Shown here in pieces: positions 7,579 through 14,127 of a DNA stretch of 14,127 nt. Location of the stretch: assembly GCA_021784715.1 (NCBI GenBank), contig JAJYHP010000161.1, positions 1 through 14,127 on the forward strand, given 5' to 3'. This DNA comes from a bacterium (GTDB lineage: Bacteria; Eremiobacterota; Eremiobacteria; Baltobacterales; Baltobacteraceae). The translations under genes and the position numbers were made by a program. Each line of letters begins with the position of its first letter. Within the stretch, counting starts at the first letter, position 1. The notes beneath the pieces were generated by a model that had not been told where the DNA came from, searched no databases, and saw nothing but the letters and a program-made list of their open reading frames with translations.

Positions 7579-7982
7579 TGGGCGAACGGGCATTTGCGGT
7601 CGCGTTGAAAATTCCCGATAACGAAGCATACACCGCGATGCGGGCGCTCCAACGCCTTGGTATCGCCGTCGCGCACGTTCGACGCGCCGACGTGCTCGTC
7701 TTTAACGGTGACGAAGGTGACGAGACCGTGCGCGAGCGCATCGGGCGCGACGAAACGCTTTTCAACCCCAACAAACATCGCCTCGAGCAGCTCGCGAGCA
7801 CGCACCCGCGCGAGGGTGAAGTGTGGATCGAGATGCTCGACGCGCCGCGGTCGGCGCCGATGCGTCGCCTCGTCAGTTGGCGGCTCTTCGGCGGCGCCGA
7901 CGAACCGCTCGGCGGCGACGAGCTCGATGCCGCATGCATTCGACTCCTTTGTAATCCCGCCATCGAAAGGGCGATCCGATGA
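7578..7982 (+). CDS. PurS-like subunit with a central insertion (divergent FGAM synthetase third subunit)
   Basis: PurS is a small dimeric protein that bridges PurL and PurQ. This 134-residue product is much longer than usual PurS (about 80). Residues 6-42 (FAVALKIPDNEAY...LGIAVAHVRRADVLVF) match the first strand-helix-strand of PurS, where the family reads '.V.LK..VLDPQG.A...AL..LG...V..VR.GK...'. The last 20 or so residues, ELDAACIRLLCNPAIERAI, match the second PurS helix ending 'LLANPVIEDY'. Between them lie about 70 residues with no PurS counterpart, including LFNPNKHRLEQL (61-72) and VWIEMLDAPRSAPMRRLVSW (82-101). The final PurS strand looks shortened. Position directly after purL and purQ, and the lack of any other purS in the window, support the assignment. 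ATG 7578 has GGAG (7566-7569) eight bases upstream. I would place it as PurS-related; another function is possible. Confidence 0.65.
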   Translation: MGERAFAVALKIPDNEAYTAMRALQRLGIAVAHVRRADVLVFNGDEGDETVRERIGRDETLFNPNKHRLEQLASTHPREGEVWIEMLDAPRSAPMRRLVSWRLFGGADEPLGGDELDAACIRLLCNPAIERAIR

Positions 7983-9001
7983 ATCGGCACTATACCATCG
8001 CGACCTTGGGCTCGCACTCCGCGCTTCAGATTCTGAAGGGGGCGCGCGACGAAGGCTTTCGCACGTTGGCGATCACCAATCCGCAGACCGAACGGCTCTA
8101 CCGATCGTTTCGCTTCGTCGACGAGGTCATCGTCCTGCCCTCGTACTCGGCCTTCCCAACGCTCTTCGAGGAGTTGCAAGCGCGCAAGGCGATCGTCGTT
8201 CCGCACGGGTCGTTCGTCGCGTATCTCTCGCCCGAAGAGCATAAGAAGATGACGATTCCCTACTTCGGGAATAAAGCGGTACTCGATTGGGAGGCGAGCC
8301 GCGAGCTGCAGCGCGATTGGTTGACGCGCGCGGGGCTACGCCTGCCGAGACAATTCAAGAGCGGCGCGGAGATCGACCGCCCGGTCATCGTCAAATTGTA
8401 CGGAGCCGCGGGCGGCAAGGGATATATGTTCATCCGCGACGCGGCGGATTTCGAAGAGCGAGCGGGTTCGCTCAAGGCTCAATATACGATCCAAGAATAT
8501 ATCATCGGCGTCCCGCTCTACATTCATTATTTCTATTCGCCGCTCTCCGGCGAACTCGAAATCATGTCGATGGACCGTCGCTACGAAACGAACGTCGATT
8601 CGCTCGGGCGCATTCCCGCAGCAGCGCAAGAAGGGATGGACGTCGATCCCTCCTACGTCGTCGTCGGCAATTCGCCGGTAAGTCTACGCGAGTCGATGCT
8701 CGCCGAGGCGCTCGAAATGGGCGACAACGTCGTTCGCGTCAGCAAAGAAATTTGCGGGCCGAAGGGGCTGTTTGGGGCATTCTGTATCGAGACCATCATC
8801 ACGCCCGATATGCACTTTTACATCATGGAGATTTCGGCGCGGATCGTTGCGGGAAGTAACCTGTTTATCGATGGGTCTCCATACTCGTACCTCCATTACT
8901 CCGAACCGATGTCGACGGGGCGGCGCATCGCGCGCGAGATTAAAAACGCCTTGCTCTCTTCGAACCTGCGCGCGGTTCTCGACGACTCGAGCGTGCTCTA
9001 G
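7979..9001 (+). CDS. purP: PurP, formate-dependent FAICAR synthetase (archaeal type)
   Basis: PurP joins formate to AICAR with ATP, giving FAICAR without a folate cofactor, and in archaea replaces the transformylase half of PurH. The 340-residue protein follows Methanocaldococcus PurP closely: IATLGSHSALQILKGA (7-22), VVPHGSFVAY (73-82), PYFGNK (94-99), the glycine-rich ATP-grasp loop GAAGGKGY (142-149), IQEYIIG (171-177), HYFYSPLSGELE (183-194), MDRRYETN (198-205), GAFCIET (266-272) and the metal-binding type MEISARIVAGSN (283-294). All key motifs look intact, so it is probably active. It lacks about ten residues of the loop before IQEYIIG that archaeal proteins carry. The ATG sits in an ATGA overlap with the purS-like gene, and GAAAGGG (7965-7971) is the likely ribosome binding site. 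PurP is rare in bacteria, and no purH is present here. Confidence 0.92.
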   Translation: MNRHYTIATLGSHSALQILKGARDEGFRTLAITNPQTERLYRSFRFVDEVIVLPSYSAFPTLFEELQARKAIVVPHGSFVAYLSPEEHKKMTIPYFGNKAVLDWEASRELQRDWLTRAGLRLPRQFKSGAEIDRPVIVKLYGAAGGKGYMFIRDAADFEERAGSLKAQYTIQEYIIGVPLYIHYFYSPLSGELEIMSMDRRYETNVDSLGRIPAAAQEGMDVDPSYVVVGNSPVSLRESMLAEALEMGDNVVRVSKEICGPKGLFGAFCIETIITPDMHFYIMEISARIVAGSNLFIDGSPYSYLHYSEPMSTGRRIAREIKNALLSSNLRAVLDDSSVL

Positions 9002-9004
9002 CCG

Positions 9005-10147
9005 ATGGCGAGCTTTACCTCGGTCGAAGAGACGCTGCGAGGCTACGATCTCGACGCGCTGACGATTTGCTCGATCGGGAGCCATTCGGCGCTCGAGGTC
9101 GCCGCGGGGGCGCGGATGCGCGGCTTTCGCAACTTGGTCGTTACCGCTAAGGGGCGCGAACGTACCTACACCGAGCACTTTCGGCGGCGCGAAGCGCCTA
9201 TTCCGCGAGGCTGCGTTGACGAAACCATCGAACTCGATGCATTCGCCGATCTGCTTGACGAGCGCGTGCAGCGCGAGTTGTTGGCGCGCAACGTTATTTT
9301 TTGCGCGAATCGCTCGTTCGAAGTCTATTTGCACCAGCGCTATAGCTACGACGAGATCGAGAAGCGCATGCTGGTGCCGTTCTTTGGAAACCGTTACCTT
9401 CTCCGAGCCGAGGAGCGCGACGAAGCCGGAAACCAGTACGAACTGCTGGCGAAGGCCGGCATTCGGCATCCCCGCCAGTTTACGTCGCCGGAGGAGATCG
9501 ATCGCCTCGTCATGGTGAAGGCACCGCACGCACGCGTGCGGTTCGAACGCGCCTTCTTTCTCTGCGCGAGCCCGAAACAGTATCGCGAGGTCAGCGCTCG
9601 TCTCATCGCCGAGGGCATTCTCGACGAGAGCGGGCTCGCCGGGGCGGTGATCGAGGAATTTGCGCTCGGTCCCTCGGTCAACCTGAATTTTTTCTATTCG
9701 CCGGTTCTCGGAGAATTGGAGTTGCTCGGTACCGATACGCGGCGACAGACCAATCTCGAAGGATTCCGGAACGTGCCGCCTTCGGTCTACGAGCAGTTGC
9801 GCGACGTACCGATGCGCCTGGAAGAGGCGGGACACATCGCCGCGACGCTCACCGAATCGACGCTCGAATCGGCGTTCGGCATGGGCGAGCGCTTCGTCGC
9901 TGCGGCGCGCGAAGCGCTTCCTCCGGGTACCATCGGCCCCTTTGCGTTGCAGTGCGCCATCGTCGCCGGCCCGCCCAAAGAGTTCGTGTGTTACGACGTT
10001 TCGTTACGCATACCGGGTTCGCCGGGGACGCGTTTCACGCCGTATTCTTCTTATCGTTGGGGACGCGATCTCTCCGTCGGCGAGCGCATCGCCATGGAGA
10101 TCGAGTTCGCTCGCGACGCCGGTCGTATGGCCGAGGTGCTAACATAA
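9005..10147 (+). CDS. Second PurP-family protein, ATP-grasp motifs degraded
   Basis: This 380-residue protein is a full-length homologue of PurP and of its upstream neighbour. It keeps SIGSHSALEVAAGA (23-36), LVPFFGNRYLLR (123-134), AGIRHPRQF (151-159), the loop EGILDES (203-209) that the first copy lacks, FFYSPVLGELELLG (229-242) and PPGTIGPFALQ (306-316). Core residues differ, however. The archaeal GARGGRGY loop is here HARVRFERAF (175-184), PHGSF is ANRSF (101-105), RYESN is RRQTN (246-250) and EMSARVDGGTN is DVSLRIPGSPGT (331-342). Loss of the glycine loop argues against normal ATP use, so a regulatory or structural partner of PurP, or a changed reaction, is likely (inference). Some archaea also carry extra PurP paralogues of unclear role. 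The ATG is three bases after the purP stop, with only a weak Shine-Dalgarno. Confidence 0.85.
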   Translation: MASFTSVEETLRGYDLDALTICSIGSHSALEVAAGARMRGFRNLVVTAKGRERTYTEHFRRREAPIPRGCVDETIELDAFADLLDERVQRELLARNVIFCANRSFEVYLHQRYSYDEIEKRMLVPFFGNRYLLRAEERDEAGNQYELLAKAGIRHPRQFTSPEEIDRLVMVKAPHARVRFERAFFLCASPKQYREVSARLIAEGILDESGLAGAVIEEFALGPSVNLNFFYSPVLGELELLGTDTRRQTNLEGFRNVPPSVYEQLRDVPMRLEEAGHIAATLTESTLESAFGMGERFVAAAREALPPGTIGPFALQCAIVAGPPKEFVCYDVSLRIPGSPGTRFTPYSSYRWGRDLSVGERIAMEIEFARDAGRMAEVLT

Positions 10148-10151
10148 CGCT

Positions 10152-11690
10152 ATGAAAACCGTCGTCGTCCTCGACTTCGGGGCGCAATATAGCCAACTCA
10201 TCGCGCGGCGCGTACGCGAGGCCGGCTTCTATTGCGAGATCGTTCCGTTCGATCGTCCCTGGAAGCAGATTCTCGAACTCGATCCCTCGGCGATCGTCCT
10301 CTCCGGGGGACCGGAGAGCACCCTCGCCCCGGGAGCGCCAGCCTGCGATCCGGCGGTGCTCGCGAGCGGCCTACCGATGCTCGGAATCTGTTACGGAATG
10401 CAGTTGCTCGCGCGGCAGGTCGGTGCGGAATTGGTCTCCGGCGGCGCACCCGAATATGGGCCGGCGACCCTGCGCGTGCTCGATCCCTCGCACCCGTTGC
10501 TCGCCAGCTTGCCGGAACAATCGCGCGTGTGGATGTCGCATGGCGACTCGGTGCAGCGCCTTCCGGCCGATTTCACCGCTCTGGCGGCGACTCCGCGCTG
10601 TGCGATCGCCGCGATGGGCAGCACGAAGCGGCGGATGGTCGGCGTGCAATTTCACCCCGAAGTCGTGCATACGGAATACGGCAAGCAGTTAATCGAGAAT
10701 TTTCTTCGCAACGTCGCCGGGATCGCGCCGAACTGGGCGATGGAGTCCTTTCTCGATCTCAGTATCGCCGATATCCGCGCCCGCGTCGGATCGCGACGCG
10801 TTATCTGCGCGCTCTCCGGCGGGGTCGATTCGGCGGTTGCGGCGACCTTGGTCGCGCGGGCGATCGGCGAGCAATTAACCTGCATTTTCGTCGATCACGG
10901 CCTCCTGCGGAAAAACGAAGCGAGCGAAGTGCTCGCGGCTTTTCGCGATGTGTTGCACCTCAACGTCATTCACGTCGATGCCTCGAAGCGGTTTTTAGCA
11001 AAACTCTCCGGCGTCGAAGATCCGGAGCGAAAACGCATTCTCATCGGGCACGAATTCATCGCGATCTTCGAAGAAGAGGCGGCGAAGCTTCACGATGTCG
11101 GCTTTCTCGTTCAGGGCACGCTCTATCCCGACGTCATCGAATCGAAGACGCCGCAGAGCAAAGCCGGGCATAAAATCAAGTCGCATCACAACGTCGGCGG
11201 CCTCCCCGAGCATATGAACTTCGCGCTCGTCGAGCCGCTCCGTTCGCTCTTTAAAGATGAGGTACGCGCGCTCGGCCGCGTGCTCGGACTCCCCGAACAT
11301 ATCGTCGCGCGCCAACCCTTCCCGGGGCCGGGGCTGGCGGTACGCATCATCGGTGCGGTCGACGAGGAGCGTCTGACGATCGTGCGCGAGGCCGATGCGA
11401 TCGTGCGCGACGAGATCGATCGCGCCGTGCTCGAACCGCATCCGTGGCAGTACTTCGCGGTACTCACGCCGGTGAAATCGGTCGGCGTGATGGGCGACGG
11501 ACGTACCTACGCCAATCTCGTCGCGGTGCGCGCGATCGTGAGCGAAGACGGAATGACCGCGGATTGGGCGCGCTTGCCGCACGACCTGCTCGCTCGAATC
11601 TCGACGCGAATCGTGAATGAGGTGACCGGCGTTAACCGCATCGCCTACGATATTACCTCCAAACCTCCCGCAACGGTGGAGTGGGAATAA
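10152..11690 (+). CDS. guaA: GMP synthase, glutamine-hydrolysing, two-domain form
   Basis: GuaA aminates XMP to GMP using glutamine and ATP. The 512-residue protein has the complete two-domain layout. The glutaminase domain shows VLDFGAQYSQLIARRVRE (6-23), the nucleophile in LGICYGMQ (Cys80) and GVQFHPEV (His168, Glu170). The ATP pyrophosphatase domain has the PP-loop SGGVDS (222-227). The C-terminal dimerisation domain contains QPFPGPGLAVRIIG, KSVGVMGDGRTY and the highly conserved end RIVNEVTGVNRIAYDITSKP followed by PATVEWE. It starts four bases after the preceding stop. The ribosome binding site is poor (GAGG at 10133-10136 is too distant), so translation may rely on coupling. The stop TAA overlaps the purD ATG by one base. 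Being the only post-IMP gene besides purB, it gives the operon a guanylate output; guaB and purA are not here. Confidence 0.98.
   Translation: MKTVVVLDFGAQYSQLIARRVREAGFYCEIVPFDRPWKQILELDPSAIVLSGGPESTLAPGAPACDPAVLASGLPMLGICYGMQLLARQVGAELVSGGAPEYGPATLRVLDPSHPLLASLPEQSRVWMSHGDSVQRLPADFTALAATPRCAIAAMGSTKRRMVGVQFHPEVVHTEYGKQLIENFLRNVAGIAPNWAMESFLDLSIADIRARVGSRRVICALSGGVDSAVAATLVARAIGEQLTCIFVDHGLLRKNEASEVLAAFRDVLHLNVIHVDASKRFLAKLSGVEDPERKRILIGHEFIAIFEEEAAKLHDVGFLVQGTLYPDVIESKTPQSKAGHKIKSHHNVGGLPEHMNFALVEPLRSLFKDEVRALGRVLGLPEHIVARQPFPGPGLAVRIIGAVDEERLTIVREADAIVRDEIDRAVLEPHPWQYFAVLTPVKSVGVMGDGRTYANLVAVRAIVSEDGMTADWARLPHDLLARISTRIVNEVTGVNRIAYDITSKPPATVEWE
11678..11681 (+). promoter_or_regulatory. Ribosome binding site for purD
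   Basis: GGAG within GGTGGAGTGGGA lies eight bases before the ATG at 11690, inside the last codons of guaA. This favours the ATG at 11690 over the in-frame GTG at 11681, and the protein then begins MRVLLVGNGARE as expected for PurD. Confidence 0.6.
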
Positions 11691-12958
11691 TGCGCGTTCT
11701 TCTCGTCGGGAACGGAGCGCGCGAAGACGCCCTGGGCTGGCGCATCGCGACCTCGCCGTCGTGCGATGCGCTCTTTACGACGCCGGGGAATGCCGGCACG
11801 GCCCTGCACGGTACGAATTGGACCCTTGCGGTCACCGATGCGAAAGGCATCGCGCAACGCGCGCTCGAGGAACGGATCGATCTCGTGGTGATCGGGCCCG
11901 AAACGTCGATCGCTGCCGGCGTCGCCGATCGCGCGCGCGAGCTCGGGCTCGCCGTGTTCGGCCCGAATCGTTCGATCGGGCGTTTGGAGAGTTCGAAGAG
12001 TTTTGCCAAGCGCTTTATGGAGCGCAACGGCGTTCCGAGCGCGCGGTATGCCGTCGTGCACGGGCTCGATCACGCGCGGAAAATTCTCGCGACGTGGGGC
12101 GAACGCGGGGTGGTGGTGAAGGCAGACGGTTTGGCCGCAGGCAAGGGCGTCGTCGTCACCTCGGGGCCTGCCGAGGCCGAGGCGCTGCTCGCGCATTGGT
12201 ACGGCGAGCGCGCGATTCCCGGCGGCGGTAGCGACGTGGTGCTCGAAGAGCGGCTCGTCGGGCGGGAACTCTCCGTCTTTGCGCTCTGTGATGGGCGTGC
12301 GATGATGCCGTTTATCGCGGCGTGCGACTATAAGCGCGCGGGCGATGGGGATACCGGGCCCAACACCGGCGGCATGGGCGCCTACTCGCCGCCCCATGGT
12401 TTCCCCGATGGTTTCATGGATATCGTTCGCGAGCGCGTTTTTGCGCCGATGTTGCGCGGTTTAGCCGCCGAGAACGAGCGATATATCGGCGTTCTCTATG
12501 CCGGGCTCATGTGGTGCGCCGATGGCCCGCAGGTGATCGAGTTCAACGTGCGATTCGGCGATCCCGAAACCCAAGTACTGATGCCGCGCATCGGCGGCGA
12601 TTTCGCGGGGCTCTTAAAATCCTGTGCCGATGGGACGATCGATCTCTCGCTCGCGCACGTCAATCCCGAGCCGTGCGTCGGCGTCGTTTTGGCGAGCTCG
12701 AAATATCCAACGGAGAGCACGCCGGTCGCCGATCTTCCCGCAGATCTCCGCTTGCCCGAGGGCGTGCGGGCGTTCTGGGGAAGCTCGCAGCTCGTCGACG
12801 GAAAAGTATCGAGCCCTGGCGGGCGGGTGCTGACGGTTGCCGCCGTTGCGGCGACGCTCCACGATGCGCGCGCGCGCGCGTACGAAGGCGTTCGCTCGCT
12901 GCGGGAACGCTTCGGCGACGCCGACCTTACGTTTCGCAGCGACATCGCGCTCTTTTAG
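11690..12958 (+). CDS. purD: Phosphoribosylamine-glycine ligase (GAR synthetase)
   Basis: PurD catalyses the second step of the pathway, ATP-dependent joining of glycine to phosphoribosylamine. The 422-residue protein is the single-domain-set bacterial form, with no PurM or PurN fusion. Seen in order: the N-terminal MRVLLVGNGARED (1-13), GPETSIAAGV (69-78), the ATP-grasp segment KADGLAAGKGV (144-154), DYKR (213-216), DTGPNTGGMGAYSP (221-234) and the GAR synthetase signature region EFNVRFGDPETQ (284-295), followed by a C-terminal domain with GGRVLTVAAVA. One oddity is that the near-universal GGREHAL of the N domain is GAREDAL here, with Asp in place of His. All ATP-grasp motifs are intact, so activity is expected. 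It is the last gene of the run and ends ten bases from the stop of the opposing channel gene, with no evident intrinsic terminator between. Confidence 0.97.
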   Translation: MRVLLVGNGAREDALGWRIATSPSCDALFTTPGNAGTALHGTNWTLAVTDAKGIAQRALEERIDLVVIGPETSIAAGVADRARELGLAVFGPNRSIGRLESSKSFAKRFMERNGVPSARYAVVHGLDHARKILATWGERGVVVKADGLAAGKGVVVTSGPAEAEALLAHWYGERAIPGGGSDVVLEERLVGRELSVFALCDGRAMMPFIAACDYKRAGDGDTGPNTGGMGAYSPPHGFPDGFMDIVRERVFAPMLRGLAAENERYIGVLYAGLMWCADGPQVIEFNVRFGDPETQVLMPRIGGDFAGLLKSCADGTIDLSLAHVNPEPCVGVVLASSKYPTESTPVADLPADLRLPEGVRAFWGSSQLVDGKVSSPGGRVLTVAAVAATLHDARARAYEGVRSLRERFGDADLTFRSDIALF

Positions 12959-12968
12959 GCGTACGCCG

Positions 12969-14127
12969 CTAGCCGCTTCCGGCGCTGCGATAGGCGAGAA
13001 GCAGATCGCGTCGCGTTAGGATACCGATCAGCGTTTCGCCCTCGCCTAAGACCGGGAGGAGCGGCGTATCGCTCTCGGCCATCAGCGCGGCGGCGCGGTC
13101 GAGCGTGTCGGTCGGTGCGAGCGAGCCGGGATGCAAGTGGAGGATCGAACGGAGCGGCTCCGCACCGCGACGCTCTGCAACCGCGCGCGCGAGATCGAGC
13201 GCGGTGACGACACCGACGAATCGGTCACCGTCGCAGACGGGTATCGCCAACTCGTTCTCATCGCGTTCGTCGTCGATCGCGCCGGCAATCGGTTCGTCGA
13301 TCTGCGCGACGACGGGAGCCTTGCGCGTATAGGCGGCGACGGTGAGGCGCGTAAAGAATCCCGGGTTGCGCGCTTTCCTCCAATCGACGCCGCGCCGCAG
13401 CAGCTTCTGTTCGTAGACGGTCGCGCCGAGCAGACGCCGCCCGAGCAGCGAGGCGATGACGACGGTGACCATCAGCGGAAGAATAATCGTGTAATCGCTC
13501 GACATCTCGAAGACGATCATGATCGCGGTGATCGGTGCCTCCGCCGCGGCGGCGAAGAGCGCCGCCATGGCAACCAAACCGTAGGCGGCGGGTGGGCCGG
13601 TCCAGAGCGGAAAGAGCCCGTGGACGATCCGCCCGTATGCATCGCCGAGAAAGGCGCCGGTAAAGAGCGAGGGCGCGAAGACGCCGCCCGAGCCGCCGCT
13701 GCCGAGCGTGAGCGAGGTTGCGAGCGGCTTGAGCGCGGCGAGCAGAAAGGCATGGGGAGCGGCGACGTGCTCGTAGAGCACCTGCTGGATCGAGCCATAT
13801 CCCACGCCGAAGACCTGCGGGAACCAGATGCCGATCGTTCCGACGGCCGCGAAACCGATGGCGCCTTTCGACCATGCCGGCAGCGCCAGCGCTTCGAAGC
13901 GATCCTCGACGGCATAGAGCAGTTTGACGAACCCGGTCGCCCAGATCGCCGCGAGCACGCCGAGGACGCCGTACAGCATGAGCTCCCAGGGCGACGCGAG
14001 TTGGAACGCCGCGGCGTTGAAGGAGGGGTGGTTTCCGAGGAACGCCCGCCCGATCACCGCCGAGATCACCGAGGCGACGACGATCGCCGCGAAGGAGCGC
14101 GGCGCAAACTCTCCGAGGATCACCTCG
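12969..14127 (-). CDS. CLC-family chloride channel/antiporter with two CBS domains, N-terminal part outside window
   Basis: This is an inner-membrane CLC protein that moves chloride, either as a channel or in exchange for protons. The frame is open through the window edge, and the codon before the apparent GTG at 14123 gives Glu, making the family phrase EVILGEFAPRSF. The gene is therefore truncated here, and the GREGP motif with the gating Glu is not visible. Several hydrophobic segments lie within residues 10-230 of the visible part. The conserved anion-site motif appears as GSGGSGGVFAPSLFTGAFLG (141-160), and the later helices read PITAIMIVFEMSSDYTIILP (197-216). Residues about 262-378 form a pair of CBS domains (VVTALDLARAV and LIGILTRRDLLLAY mark each end), which usually bind adenine nucleotides and regulate transport. 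It converges on the purine operon and has no obvious functional link, apart from possible nucleotide sensing. Confidence 0.95.
   Translation of the reverse strand, partial: EVILGEFAPRSFAAIVVASVISAVIGRAFLGNHPSFNAAAFQLASPWELMLYGVLGVLAAIWATGFVKLLYAVEDRFEALALPAWSKGAIGFAAVGTIGIWFPQVFGVGYGSIQQVLYEHVAAPHAFLLAALKPLATSLTLGSGGSGGVFAPSLFTGAFLGDAYGRIVHGLFPLWTGPPAAYGLVAMAALFAAAAEAPITAIMIVFEMSSDYTIILPLMVTVVIASLLGRRLLGATVYEQKLLRRGVDWRKARNPGFFTRLTVAAYTRKAPVVAQIDEPIAGAIDDERDENELAIPVCDGDRFVGVVTALDLARAVAERRGAEPLRSILHLHPGSLAPTDTLDRAAALMAESDTPLLPVLGEGETLIGILTRRDLLLAYRSAGSG

Noticed and set aside
12866..12880. Alternating GC run that might form Z-DNA
   Set aside because: Only 15 bases, inside purD coding for Ala-Arg repeats, and expected at this base composition.
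12958..12967. Palindrome GGCGTACGCC between the convergent stops of purD and the CLC gene, as a bidirectional terminator
   Set aside because: With a minimal loop it leaves only three base pairs, and no T run follows on either strand.
1..14127. tRNA, rRNA, CRISPR array, insertion sequence or attachment site
   Set aside because: No cloverleaf, repeat-spacer series, transposase or terminal inverted repeats were seen; coding genes fill nearly the whole window.

Overview
The window is a tightly packed, high-G+C bacterial chromosomal segment (well above 60% G+C by eye, not counted). It carries twelve protein genes, no RNA genes and no mobile elements. The PurL/PurQ proteins, HolA, MtnA and the CLC channel are ordinary bacterial types, so the host is a bacterium. 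Base usage rich in tcg/gcg/cgat and the unusual gene mix recall uncultivated lineages such as Eremiobacterota (WPS-2), but that guess is low confidence and rests on style only.

Layout. Positions 1-833 hold the 3' part of mtnA (methionine salvage). It overlaps holA (830-1810, DNA polymerase III delta) by 4 bases. After an 82-base gap comes an almost gapless run on the + strand: purB (1893-3332), a purC-purE-like fusion (3325-4515), small-type purL (4508-6814), purQ (6811-7578), a divergent purS-like gene (7578-7982), purP (7979-9001), a second purP-family gene (9005-10147), guaA (10152-11690) and purD (11690-12958). Every junction is an overlap of 1-8 bases or a gap of 3-4 bases, so this looks like one translationally coupled operon. 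A truncated CLC chloride channel gene with two CBS domains (12969-14127, minus strand) converges on it with only 10 bases between the stop codons.

How the genes work together. PurD makes GAR. PurL, PurQ and the PurS-like protein form the FGAM synthetase complex. The PurC domain makes SAICAR, PurB cleaves SAICAR to AICAR (and adenylosuccinate to AMP), and GuaA converts XMP to GMP. No purH lies in the window. Where a bacterium would normally formylate AICAR with PurH there are two members of the PurP family, the formate- and ATP-dependent FAICAR synthetase known mainly from archaea. The first keeps the ATP-grasp motifs. The second has lost the glycine-rich loop and other conserved residues and looks like a non-catalytic or repurposed partner. 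purF, purM, purN/purT, a catalytic purE, an IMP cyclohydrolase (purO or purH), purA and guaB are not in the window.

The main surprise is the mixture of ancestries in one operon: an archaeal-type PurP pair, a PurC-PurE fusion and PurB that both read most like the animal enzymes PAICS and ADSL, and bacterial PurL/PurQ/PurD/GuaA. The PurE-like half of the fusion has lost the residues of AIR carboxylase, and the PurS-like protein has a long insertion. All similarity statements are from memory of family motifs, not from searches.
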